64,000 nt of DNA from Euglena gracilis (Eukaryota; Euglenida; Euglenophyceae; Euglenales). The stretch spans positions 1,752,558 to 1,816,557 of the forward strand of contig CP154955.1 of assembly GCA_039621445.1 (NCBI GenBank), in the 5' to 3' direction. The translations under genes were made by a program, and so were the position numbers. Shown here piece by piece: positions 52,561 through 64,000 of this stretch. Positions within the stretch are counted from its first letter, which is position 1. The number at the start of each line of letters is the position of its first letter. Under the pieces are notes generated by a model. It was not told the DNA's origin. It saw nothing but the letters and a program-made list of their open reading frames with translations, and did no database searches.

Positions 52561-54974
52561 GGCGACAGAGACACAGGGGGGAGGCCGTGCAGGCGTGACT
52601 GCATTCGCCGCAGAGCATGCCTTCCACACGTATGGCATAAAGTGGAGCCCCCACGCTAAAATTTGGGGTACTGTGGGGAGGCCTGTCCAAGGTCCCAAGC
52701 TTGCCACCCCCTCTCCTCCCGCAGCGTCTGAGGCAAGCACTGTGTGCGAACACTCGTCAGTTGTCACTTCAGTGCTCATTGGGCCTAAAGGGGAGGTGCG
52801 TTTTCGATCCCAGGTTTAGGGGGTTTCTGGGCCTGATTTCGCATCAATTATTCACCAAATAATGCATCATCCAAGCCTTTTTTAGCTGTTTTTGTGTTCC
52901 ATGCTTGGCGAGTGAATGGTGATCTACATGATGGTGTTTCCGAAGGCGGAAAAAAAAAGGGAGCCGTCTGTGGGAGTTTATTGCCTTAAATTCATTGTTC
53001 CTGAACATTATCCATTAATTTAACACATTTCAGGGACAACAAAGTTCAGTGACAACTACAGAAATCCAGACTGGACTCGTCTGGGTGGGGACGTTCATTA
53101 CGCACGAGTTGCATGGACATTTGCATTGCTGCAAAAGATAAACTAGACGGTGCGGGCACCCCTGTTCATTGGGCAAAGGGCTTTATTAGACAAGGGGAGG
53201 ACCCGACCAAGGATCCAATAAGCAATAGAAGGTTGAATATTTTTTTTGCATTTTTTGCGCCTTTCCTTGCCATTTTTCCTGGGTCCCCAGCGAATCACCC
53301 TGAAAGGGAAGGGAACAACCCCCCAATGATTCATCCACCCCCTAAAAATTGGGAATCCTTCACAGGCCATTTCCTGGTTTTGGATCCTCCCCCTGGACCA
53401 GAGGCTGGGGGTGAGTGGGGCCCCTTGGTGCAACATGAACAGAGGAGAGAGAAAGGCTCCAGTCAGATTTCATCCAAATGGCACTGCCCGCATTCGGCAA
53501 CAGAGGTATAAAGGGAGATTTGATTGGCCTCATTGCCGGAGGGGGCCTGGGGTCTGGGGACGCCATTCCCATCCCCCACACTGCTTGTGGTTAGCCAGCG
53601 TGGTGCCCGAGCGAAGAGTATCGATGCAGAACCGCAAGGATGAACGAATGGCGCTCGGGGCCCGGGGCGAGAACTTGCGACTGCGCCGGAAGACGAACTT
53701 CCAGATGGCCCTTCCCTCCTTGCCTGGACCCCGCCAGCACCCCAGGGCCGGGGAAAGAGCTGGGGGGCTTAGAGCCGGGGAGAGCTGATGAAAGCCGGCG
53801 TGTAGCTATGGAAACCCTTCCCAAACAACCCCAAAAAGGATCTCCCCACTCCAAAATAAGACCCCTCTGCCAATTCTCAGCAAAAAAGGTACAACAAAGA
53901 AAAATGGGTATTCTTTGAATCTTTGAACCCTTTTATCTTTGCCGTTCTTCAAGTGTTAAAACTGATACTTTGCGACAATCTCTGTTTACAGTGAAAAACG
54001 CTTCCTTTTCAGTTATCTTTAAATCGATAAAAGTCTCCTGTGGAAAGGCTTTTATCTGCCATAATCTTCAGGATAACTCCAAAAAACTTGACCCCAAAAA
54101 TAATACCCCCCATGGGATATTAAATAACTGACCAAAAAAATAAGCCCAAGGTTTTATTTGGGGGGGGCAGTTGTGGGACACAGCACAGCGAATGGGGGCG
54201 GAGACGTGCGACAACAGGTTGAAAAATGTTTGCTTCCGAGGGACGGAAGATGAACTTGGGGAATAAAAGAATATTGCTGCGAGGTGCGGGACAGCGCCGG
54301 CGCTTCCACCGTTCGGCTGCATCAACCCGCGGAAAAAAGTGTGTCCTTGTGAACCAATGGACACACTCGCCAAGACAGCAAAAAAACGAGGAGCTCCTGA
54401 GATCTGCAACTTCTGAAGAAACGCCGACCCAGGACGGAAAGCCCTCAGAGTGCAAAATGTCAACTATGAAATCCATCACCCCGCAGCAGCCCGAATTATA
54501 AACACTTCGAAAAGCGCTCTCACCCCAACGCCAACCTGACAACAGCCTGAAGTGAACGGGTGGGGTGTTTGACTTTTCTGGCAGTCTAAAGGGGTCGGAC
54601 ATTTTTCCGGGAAAATGCAAGCCTCCCCCGTTTCATTCGCACGCAGGCGTCCGAAGCGACGGCGTGCAGAGCATCCTCTGGGGGTTACGGTATAGGATAG
54701 AACCTGCACGAAGGAAGCAGTGCTCCGTTGGCAGTTGAAGCGCTTGGATCGGCCTTGGAGGGCGATCTGGACGGCTCAACCGGCACGCCTGGACCCGCGC
54801 CACTGACTGGTGCTGCACTGCCCCCCCCCCCCCCCGAGAAGCTGTGCCCGGACAAGTCAGCGAGCACAGACGCAGGAGACAAGTCCCTGTGAGGACAGGT
54901 CAGCGAGTACGGCACCAGAGGAGCTTCCCGCAGGTGGAAGATCATGGCATTGCTTATCAGCCCACAGGGGGAGG

Positions 54975-55320
54975 GAGGGGATCACTGTCAGTCACTTTTC
55001 AAACCCGGTCAGCCATTTCCTACTTCCCACCCCCCCGGGGGTATTGGTGACAAAAAAGGCCAGAGGAGAAAAAACAGCGCCAGGCCGGAAGAGGGGATCA
55101 AAGGCGGCAAACAAACACAGCCACAGTGCACACCAGGGGTGTTGGCGACATTGGCCACTCCAGCCCAAATGGTTCAAAAGCAATGGGCTTTGGCTAAAAT
55201 CCCCAAAAAAATTTCGGCGCCTTCGGCACCAGGTGCCCACTTTCCGCCAGTCCTGGCTACCCCCTGGGGGGGGGGGGGGTTCTGACGCCACACCACCGAA
55301 AAAACCAGTCAGCCTCCAGG
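54975..55320 (+). repeat. Diverged GTCAGTCACT-family copy
   Basis: CACTGTCAGTCACTTTTC, TTTCGGCGCCTTCGGCACC and AAAAAACCAGTCAGCC in family order but with unrelated sequence between. Confidence 0.45.
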
Positions 55321-56718
55321 TTGGACACCTTGTGTCAGGGTATGGTCCAGATCACAAACGAAATGGAATTCTTCGACCTTCCCCGGCTGACGCATATCCG
55401 AAGGGGCGGTTTCTTCACACCAATCTGAAAAAGCGATCCCATCGCATAGTTTTGGTCAGAAGTCCAAATAATATTCACAATTTTCTTACCTACCCCCCCC
55501 CCCGGGATATTGACCCGGGTTAAAGTTGGGCCCAACAGAGGAGGGGATCAACTTTGGTGGAAAAAAAATGAAACCGAAGAAAATGCCAGGGATAGCAATC
55601 TTTTGGGAAAAAGGTATGATGTAACCCTTCATCAGCCACTCACCAGCCTGGGGGAGGGGTGGTGACCTTATGATGACCACATATTGAGCTATATTGGCAT
55701 TGAGCCCACCCCACCTTGTAACAATGCAAATGCAAAACCAAAGCGACAGGAGCCGGAAGAAATCGACCAGAAATGCAACACTGGGCACAATGCGGGTGGT
55801 TTGTTTGTGCGGGGGACAAAATTGCCGGCAAAGAGCCGGGAAGAGTACTTGACCTCTCAGGAAAAGCAAAAAAAAAAATCATCAAATCAAGCCAAACAAA
55901 GCATGTAATTATTTATGGCACTCCAAACTTGTACCACACAATACGGAAATTCTACCAGGGTTATTGAGTAGAAGCTACCCAACACGAAACGGCACCATAT
56001 CTGGTGGGGGTGCCAGGTCCAAAACCAGCCAGTCACTCCTCTGGATGTGGGGAAAACTGGACATAAACAACTGCAAATGGTACGGACATGAAGCGCTTCA
56101 TACCTCTATATGTCCACACAAGTGACACAAACCAACGGAAACGCCATTCAGATAGCCAGCTGCCCACTACCCCAAACCCACTGAAGCATGTTTTCAGCCA
56201 TTCAGATTGCATGGCCCGTTTTCATTTTCATCCAATAACCCATTCAAAATGCATCATGCAGTGAATATTATAAGGGCCGAAAGGCATCCTTCCTCGCCCC
56301 ATTGAGAAGTTCTTTTTCCGGCGTGTGCCACATTCAACCAGCAGACTGTCAATCTAAAATTGTCATTTGGGGTTTGCTTAAAATGTTGTGACCCCTTTGA
56401 CCACCCCCACCATGTTTAATATGTTGGGAAATTTGAATATACCAACTGTGTAGACAACAATGGTGAGGCTGAACAACAGCGAAATCTGAGCAAAGTAACT
56501 GCTTCTCAGAAGAGGCGCACACCTAGATAAACCTGCACATTCTGACCAAACTTTATTTCACGTTGCCAGACAACTTTGACAATGCCTGTCTGGCAAACGA
56601 AAACTTCGGGTTGTATGGGGATTCCGGTGGAGGAGCAACTTCCCTGTACAATCACAGGGGAGAAAAATTCAAAAAATGGGAGGCTAATAGACAAAAAATG
56701 AAACTGCAATTTTTTTTA

Positions 56719-56746
56719 AAATATATATATATATATATATATATTA
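56719..56746 (+). repeat. AT dinucleotide microsatellite
   Basis: About 12 AT units. Confidence 0.9.
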
Positions 56747-59104
56747 TCTATTTCAAAGTTATATATTCTATTTCAAAGAGGCAAGGTATGCAAAGAAATG
56801 CAAATTTTCCAAAAATGTGGAGTGTGCAGAAAAAAAAACGGTCACAGGGTCTGTCCTTTTTGAGGGTTGACCGAACGACGGGCAGAGCACTCCTTGGCGG
56901 CAAACCATTTGGCCGTGGGATCGCGTCGAGGTTAGGGAAAGCCGTGGGACAGCGTCTGTGGCAGTCCGCCCCGCCGGGGAGGCCGGAACGCTCAATGCCC
57001 GCCACGGAGGCTGTGCCGCAGCCCAGGCCGGGATGACCACACTCCGGCACCCCAGTGAAACGGAAGAAAATAACAAAGTTGCCCGAAGCACTTCATGGAC
57101 AAATAAATTGGAACACGATGTTTTTCTTTTTCATAAGGCGTGGCCACGAAAGCCGGTGCAAAAACCAAAACCTCAATGAAAACAGGAAAGATCACAACGC
57201 ACACATTTTTTTTAATCCAAAACACCAAAACATCAAAAAAAAATGTGAAATATGGCCAACAGTGAGGGAAAAGGACGAATTTGTTCAATAATCAACAATC
57301 AATGTTTTTACTGTTTTCAAAAACCCACCCACCCACCCACGACCCCCCCCCCCAGGGGGTCAACCCCATCCACCCACCCACCCAGCAAAAATCGGCCAAA
57401 AACGCTGAAAAAAATTTCCGGCCCGGCCGTTGGCCAGGCAAAAATTTGACTCATAGGGGGAGTCCCGGGGCCCAAACCCATCCACACTCTTGAAACCCCG
57501 CCAGAGAAGAGGTAACACAGATTTTAAGCGGACTCTCCCAGACCAACTTACTCCCCCCCCCAGGCAGTTGGTCGGGACCCCCCCCCCGGTCTGGTGTTGT
57601 CGCCCAAACATAACCCCCCCGATAAAAAGCCTGCAATGGTGTCATTCGGGAAAAAGCAGAAAAATTTTGGGTGGAGATGACCATTTTCACCAGAAATCCT
57701 CCAAGTAGGGCAAAATTTGCACATTATTGGGGGAAATAGAGGTACGCAACAGAAATTTGGCATAAATTTGGTATTTGAATGCAGTTGAAGGCTGCCGAAG
57801 TTAACGATGGCCACCCAGGAAAAGTTTGATTTCTTCCCATGAATCTCAAGCCCCCTGAGGTTGTTGAAACCCCAGGTTGGAGTTGTTAGGGGGTAAACAC
57901 AACCATCCCCTAGTCGGGGGCTGTAGGAAGAATTGGGTTTGTTGGCACTGCTGAACTGTTTTCGCCGATCTAGGACTTTGCTATGGTGATGAATGGGATA
58001 CTGCAGAGATGAAAATACAGCAGTACAAAAATACATTCAGAAAATATGGACCTTGGACTCCATCCTGCCTTTGTACATCTGAAACTTTTCAAAAAAAGGT
58101 TTCCGCAATTATCAAATTGCATTAATTTCATGATTTTCACTGTTTCATGGGTTGTGGCATTGCCGCGTTGCATCATGGTCTGGCCACCTGGTGTATGATG
58201 TATGGAAAAGCTCAAGCCACATCCGATGGAGAAGAGGGAGGGGAACCAGAGGAAAAATGGCAACCTGCAAAGGAAAAACTCAGGAAAGCGACCAGAGCCA
58301 GCAGGGTAAACATCGGCCAGGAGGCCCGACTCCTGCGCAGGGTGCGTGTGGCAGACACGTACCACCTCCTGACACCTTAAAAGAAGCTGGCTCAACAGCT
58401 TCGCACCTGGAAGCAGGGGATTCCCAAGGACTCCGTGGGGGGGTCCCAAGGACTCCGGGAGTGGGGGGGGGGGGTCCAGCCACTGGGGGGGGGGGCAGCC
58501 ACTGCATTTCAGCAGACCCTCAGGCATGGCGGGGGAGGGGGGGTCCACAGCCCGGCTGGGAGCTGCGAAAGAAAGGTGCTGGCAGGCTGGACCCCCCCCT
58601 GGGAGGATTGAGAAAACCCTTCCTGGAAAGTCAAAGCAGTGTCCAAAATGGCACACTTCAAGAGGACATTTCCCCCCCAGCACTTACTCCGCTGCAGGAG
58701 GAAAAATCGCTGGCCAGGGGAAAGGTTGGTGCACCCGGATAAATACCCAGCCCAGCCGGTTGGTCAGACGGGGAAAAGAACAGACCGACACCACGCCAGC
58801 TGGAGTTTGGCCTTCTGGGAGTGTGGGACTTGGCTGAGACTGAAAGCCACCCCTTGGAGATCTCTCCCCAGGCAACCAACCTTTCTCCAGAAAAACATTC
58901 ATTTTGTGGGGGGGGGGAACATTTTCTGGGGTGGGTTTCACAGCAGCTTTGATGGTTGAAAGTTATGGTCGAAATCGAAAAAATTTCCACCGCAATGTAT
59001 TATCTCAATTTGACGCTCTCCTTTGATAAAATTCCATACAATTGAGGGAAAACAATGAAGCAGCTGTCGTTGTTGGAGTTCTGGAGGATCTCCTACCGGG
59101 CAAC

Positions 59105-59400
59105 TCTGAGGTCTGTTGGCCGTCCACTTTTTTTTTTACCAATCCCTGGGGGAAGTCAGCAGGTCAGTCACTTTTTTGGAGGGGAAACCTGTCAGTCACT
59201 ACCCTTCCCTCTGGGATCCAGAGGAATTTGACCATAAATGTGAAGAAAATGGCCAAAAAAAATTCAAAAGTAACCAGCGCCTTCGGGGCCGGGTTTCTTT
59301 GGTGGTCTTTGCCAACCCTCCCCCCCGCCCCTGAGGAAAGGGTTTGGGTCACAGTCCAGTCTCCCACCCCCTGGGGCCAGTCAGTGACCACATCATTGTA
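59105..59400 (+). mobile_element. GTCAGTCACT family, copy 3
   Basis: AGGTCAGTCACTTTTTTGG, TGTCAGTCACTACC, GGGATCCAGAGGAATTTGACC, GCGCCTTCGGGGCCGGGTT, CCAGTCAGTGACC. Confidence 0.65.
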
Positions 59401-60999
59401 TGCTGCTGGTCCTGGGCAGGATGAGCCGCGGTGGAGGCAGCGGTGGTGGGCGCCGGACTCGGCATCGTACCACCGCTGCAGCAAAAGAACAGGCACTCGA
59501 AAGGGAGGTTGCATCCGTCATGAAGCGGTCAAACCCAAAATTGACTAAAAAAATTAAATCAAATCTGAATTGATTGGAGGGGAAAACAAATAAAATAAAT
59601 CAAAAATCTGGAAAATGAACAAAAAATAAAGCAAAAAAAAGAATAAAAATAAATGAAAGTAAGTTAAACAACTGCTTAAAAAAAAGATGTATCCTCCATC
59701 GGTGGAGGCACCTGCACCTGTGAGGGTTGGCGAGTTGGAGAAGACAAAGTCTCCCCGCCCTCGGCAGATCGTTGGGAGTTGGAAGAGTGTAAAGACATAA
59801 CAGTTCCGTGGGCTGGGAATCGGGCTTTGTAGGTGATCATTACGGAGAGTATCCAGCGGGGCAAAAAACTGCCTTTGGTGGTTAAGCCACGGATATGTTA
59901 TTACTTTCTTCTCCACGCGGCAGCAGATTGTATAGGCACTATCCATCCAGCAGTTCCGTTTGAAGAAAAAAAACACATAGTCTGTGTCAGATGCGGAGTA
60001 TCTCTTTCGGGTCCTGGGGGGGGGGGGGCAAATGACCTGGCAGGGTTCCAGGTTGCTTCCTCCCCTCCCTGCCAGGTTATTTGGGAACTAATTCCGGTGC
60101 CGTTAAGAATCTGGACCTTAAAACAGGGCCACCGGCACCATCTTTTTTGCTTTCCCACCACGTTATTTGAGCTCTGCAGAGGGGGAATGAATATCGGAGG
60201 CCTTTGCGGAAAATGCAGAAAAATTGATATTGGGAATGTACACATTATTTCCCCATTTTTGCAACATTGCTGCCATCGTTAACACGATTTTTAAAACAAA
60301 AAGGCCCTAAAAATGACTTCTACAATTTTGGGAACATTACAATTCCAAAAAAAATGGAATTTATGGAGCAAAAAAATACTTTAAAAAATAACGAAAAGTT
60401 TGGTCTCAGAGAAAACCTGCTCTTAGGATTTTCCCCACGGAATCATTTCCCAGGAGAAATCCAAAAACCAAACCCAGAAAAAAACAAACATCATCAAAAA
60501 TTGGCAGAATTTTGCAAATTTTGCAAGGAATTATCAAAAAAAGTACCTCCATTCCCTTGTGAACCATTCAAGGAATGGCCGGGACTCACTTCACCTTCCA
60601 TTTCAGATTCTTGCAAAAAAAAATTGCGGAAAGGAGAAAAATGCAGAAAATTGGGGGGAAATTGCAGAAAATTGCGGAAATTGCGGGAAAATTGCGGTCA
60701 TCAATTCCCCCTTGGGCAAAGGCCCCATCTGGTTTTTTTGGCGGGGGTGTGTATGATGGATTGCAGTTGTCAGCACGGACGAGCCAGAGCAGGAGAGGAT
60801 GGGGGGGGGGGGTTCATCAGAGAAGGTGAGTTCTGGAGGGCAGGTATGATTGAAATTACCCCCTGCCAAGAAAACAAAAAATCAAATGCATCAAATGCAT
60901 CAAATGCAAACCGCAGGCCACGGCACTGGTAAGGAATGACCTCCAATGCGTGTGTACATGCATGGGAGCCAAGCACCCCCGGACACTTTGGTGTTTGTT

Positions 61000-61760
61000 G
61001 TCTTTGTAGTCGGAAATTGTCGGGATTGGCTCGTTTGAACACTTTGGTGGGTCGTGGCCACATAATTTGAAAGAATTTGACTTAAAGCAAAGACGTGGCA
61101 CACATTCTGTATTTCTTGAAGAAAAAGAAATATTTGTCATCATTTTGGCGTCACTTGGGTCACATGCAATCCTCTGCGCCACGGTTCTTTGAATGCATGG
61201 CATACACGCTGACTCTGTCCAACTGCCACAGATATTTGTTTTTGACCAGGTTTTATCAAAGTCACGCTCATAGTCACGCTCATCTCTGACTGGGCAAAAG
61301 ACCCAGTTGAAGATGCTTGGAATAGGGGAAAATACAAGTCCAAAGCCACATAAAGCATTTGAGTTATACCCACCACAACCTTTGTTCCTTCTTTCAAAAA
61401 AAATCATATTCTGATGTAAAAGATGAGGGGATATCAAAAATGCAGCAGGAAGTTTGGGGAAAAGAGAATCGCCTGCTCGCAACAATTCTCATATGCAATT
61501 CCATCAAAATGATGATTTTCCACCAGCTGCTTGCCAACAAGCCTGTTTCCAATTGTGGTCTTGCTATTGGCAGGCAATATGCTTCTTTCGGCTCCAATGA
61601 CGAAGACAGTTGCTCAGATAGCTCCATTCTCATATGATATCCTTTCATCCATCATATCGTGTTGAAAATTTTTGTGGTGTGTGTCGGAATTTGTCGGAAT
61701 TTGTCGGAACATGTCAGCACTTGTCGCTGGAGGTGCTTGATGGGGGGCTGTGCAGCTGGA
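61000..61760 (+). repeat. GGAATTTGTC dispersed repeat, copy 2
   Basis: Shorter, diverged relative of 37370-38530, ending in GTCGGAATTTGTCGG units and GCTGGAGGTGCTTGAT. Confidence 0.55.
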
Positions 61761-62119
61761 AGCCCCTGACTGGGCGACCACAGGGGGTCCGCATCAGCAG
61801 CTTTGGGGCACAGTGGGGTCGGGTCATTAAGGCCAGGCAGCTTCACACATTGCCATTGGCAAAAAGTCTTGGCCTCTTTGAAGCAAAGCCCTATGTCCCT
61901 GGGGGCAAATGAACATCGAATCATTCCCACCTGCCCCTGGAAACTGTCATAACCCAATAAGTGTGGGTTGCCCACGAAGAAATGTCAGCTTTGGCAGTTT
62001 TTTGGGGGGAAATGGATGAACGGGAGCTACAAACAACCGGCAGGTGCACTTCCCCCTCTTTGGCCACTCTTCAATCCCCTCCTTCACATTACCCCACATG
62101 TTTGAGCCATACAATTTTT

Positions 62120-62425
62120 TACCGACCCCCGGGGAGGTCACTTCCAGTCTTCGAAAAACCACTCGCTTTTTTTTTTTTGAAACACCAGTCACCGCCCCCC
62201 CCCCCCAGGGGCTCAGCCACTCTGGAATCCAAAGGAAATTTGGACAAAAACGTGAAAAAAGGCCCGAAAAATTTCCGGTGCCTTCAACGCCGGGTCACTT
62301 TAATGGTTTTTTTTGCCGACCCCCCCCCCGGGGAGAGGGGGTCCGGGCCAAAAACCAATCAGTTATTCCAAAAAAAAACCAGTCACCCACCGGGTGACTG
62401 GGGGGTCGGCCAGTGACTAAGTGGT
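62120..62425 (+). mobile_element. GTCAGTCACT family, copy 4
   Basis: GAGGTCACTTCCAGTCTTCG, CACTCTGGAATCCAAAGG, GGTGCCTTCAACGCCGGGT, CACTTTAATGGTTTTTTTTG, CCAGTCACCCACC. Confidence 0.7.
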
Positions 62426-62545
62426 TGTATGGTTTGAGCATTATTTTCAAGAATTTGGAGGAAACTTCCCATAAAATGAAAACCAAAACGTTACCAGCAA
62501 TGTCCCCCAAAGACATCAGCATTTAAAAAACCCGTTGCAAGGTCC

Positions 62546-62605
62546 ACACACACACGCGCGCGCGCGCACACACACGACAGACACACACAGGCACGCACAC
62601 ACATG
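62546..62605 (+). repeat. CA/CG dinucleotide microsatellite
   Basis: CACACACACACGCGCGCGCG then CACACACA with minor interruptions. Confidence 0.9.
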
Positions 62606-63934
62606 CAGAATTCAACAAGGAAGGGACGCCAACCTTCGGGGAAGGGGGTGGATTCCAAACATGAAAAGCAGATCAGTACAAAAAAAAATCAACCACATTC
62701 AGTAGATCGGGGAGGACACATATCTGGCACACATCACACTTAACAACCACACGTTGCAGGCAAATGCAAGCTCATGGAAAACAATTCAAAAGGCTCAAAG
62801 AAGAAGCCTGGGCGGAGGGGGCTTGGGAGACAAAAAATACGGCTCCGTTCGGCGGACGGGGACGTCCTCGAGGGCAGCTGGCCTGGCGCGTCTCGATATC
62901 GCTTGCCCTAAGTGAAGACGAAGTGACCAGACAAGGCGCAGTGAGACAGCCCGGGGGTTGTGTTGGGAGAGCTGAGGAAGAAAGCTTGTGCAACCTCGTG
63001 GGAGGGGGGGGGGGCAGCCGCCCACCAAAACCTCAGACAACCACTGTCATCGAGCCTGGGGCCAAGCTCACAGGTGAGGACTCTCGACGGGTCAGGTGCA
63101 AAAAAAAAGAGCCAAAATGTCGCAAGTTGGCACAGAACCATTATTCACTTCAAAGGAGATAAATATGCATCAACAGATAATGAATAAACAACCTGTTGCT
63201 CGAGTGCAGGGATTACCTCTGTTTCGTGCTGGGGGCCCGAATGCTCATTCGTGATTTTCCGTGGTTTTTCACGATACAAAAAAAATTGTCTGGTTTGGTC
63301 CCTCGTGCAACTTCCAACTTTTTCAAGTGATAATGGTTCGTATTTATTGTCTGGCACCGTATGTGGTGTAATTGCATGTGTTTGGGCATTCGGCATTGAC
63401 CAGGAAAAAAAGGATTTTTACCAAGGAAGTATTTTCCCAAGTTTTCCCTGAAATGCACAGCTTTTGCCCAACTTTCTTGCACAAAGATGTAATGTGCACC
63501 GAGCATTTTTACGTTTTGCTCTCTTCAGCTCCTGGATGTGTTCCAGGGCCTGGATCAGCCCTGTGGCGTTTGAACTTGGCTTCTCATGGTCATGGGCCAG
63601 GCCACTGCTTGGTGACAAACACAAATATGGCATGGGTGCCCAGAGTGTCCCGATATGCCTGGAGAGGCACACCCCCCCCCCCTGGCCCAGACGGAGACTC
63701 CGCAATTCCCACGCATGGTCCCCACCTGCAGAACCACACAGGCCCAGACACCTGTCCTGCCCGTCAGTGGGGTACGTCACAGGGGGAGACAGACCGACGC
63801 ACAGGGATGAGGGGTTTCGGCATCAGGCTTCTGTTTAAGACCCCCAGGGTAGGACCCCTACGAGCCGTCTGCATGTCATTTCCCGCAAAAAAAAATTTCC
63901 GCACTTCGCACCAAAACCCGTACCCGGGGGGTGC

Positions 63935-63985
63935 CCAGCCCCGGACCCACCCACTCACCCACCCACCCACCCACCCATCCCCCTC
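63935..63985 (+). repeat. CCCA microsatellite
   Basis: Repeated ACCC units ending CCCCCTCCCCC at the window edge. Confidence 0.8.
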
Positions 63986-64000
63986 CCCCGGGGGGCCTCC

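Larger units (their letters stand above)
52548..64000. other. Region upstream of CP4, no gene supported
   Basis: 11.4 kb with no recognisable exon on either strand. GC-rich open patches at 53400-53790, 54220-54500, 56850-57060, 58200-58700 and 62790-63000 could hide exons of an unknown gene. None has family motifs, and several are open in more than one frame. Confidence 0.5.

Noticed and set aside
56850-57060. GC-rich patch as a coding exon
   Set aside because: Open on both strands with no recognisable motif or splice signals.
63528-63590. Minus-strand ALEHIQELKR, resembling NLDHIEQLNR of the propeptide
   Set aside because: Only about ten residues match, the upstream Arg/Phe positions do not, and no other exon lies nearby.

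Overview
The window reads as nuclear DNA of an intron-rich protist, most likely a euglenid (Euglena-like). Four papain-family (C1A, cathepsin L-like) cysteine protease genes lie head-to-tail on the minus strand. They are called CP1 to CP4 here, from left to right. Their GC-rich exons are separated by two kinds of intron. One kind is ordinary GT-AG. The other lacks GT-AG ends, but its first and last 15 or so bases are complementary in a fixed register (intron base +n faces base -(n+2)). That second class is the known hallmark of euglenid nonconventional introns. It is the main evidence for the lineage, together with a polypyrimidine-AG acceptor 8-19 nt upstream of every start codon, as expected for spliced-leader trans-splicing.

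Layout: 1-4009 is repeat-rich DNA, probably inside the last intron seen of CP1. CP1 (4010-6290) has five exons and its 3' end lies off the left edge. CP2 (10234-17852) has at least nine exons and three locally duplicated, error-like segments that look like assembly artefacts. CP3 (27736-38753) has ten exons and lacks only its last few codons. CP4 (44352-52547) is complete: ten exons, 957 nt of CDS, 318 residues, all phases consistent. The stretches 6291-10233, 17853-27735, 38754-44351 and 52548-64000 hold no gene I can support; they are packed with dispersed repeats, satellites, microsatellites and G/C-tract hairpins.

Each protease is a secreted or lysosomal zymogen: a short signal peptide, an I29 propeptide with ERFNIN-like and VNxFxD motifs, then a mature domain with the Cys (CGSCWAF), His (LDHGVL) and Asn (VKNSWG) of the catalytic triad. 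The copies differ in where nonconventional introns interrupt conserved blocks. Two lie in the propeptide of CP3, one of them shared with CP4. One 82-nt intron is unique to CP2, and one unique to CP4 falls two codons before the catalytic Cys. The array is therefore a small record of intron gain after gene duplication.

The repeats include a Tc1/mariner-like element with TA duplication (22246-22972), a nested palindrome with TTAGGG-like motifs (17354-17632), a dispersed repeat in inverted orientation at 1.26-2.74 and 24.03-27.05 kb that carries a 19-bp minisatellite in one copy, a roughly 300-bp GTCAGTCACT family, and long CACT/GTGA and GT arrays.
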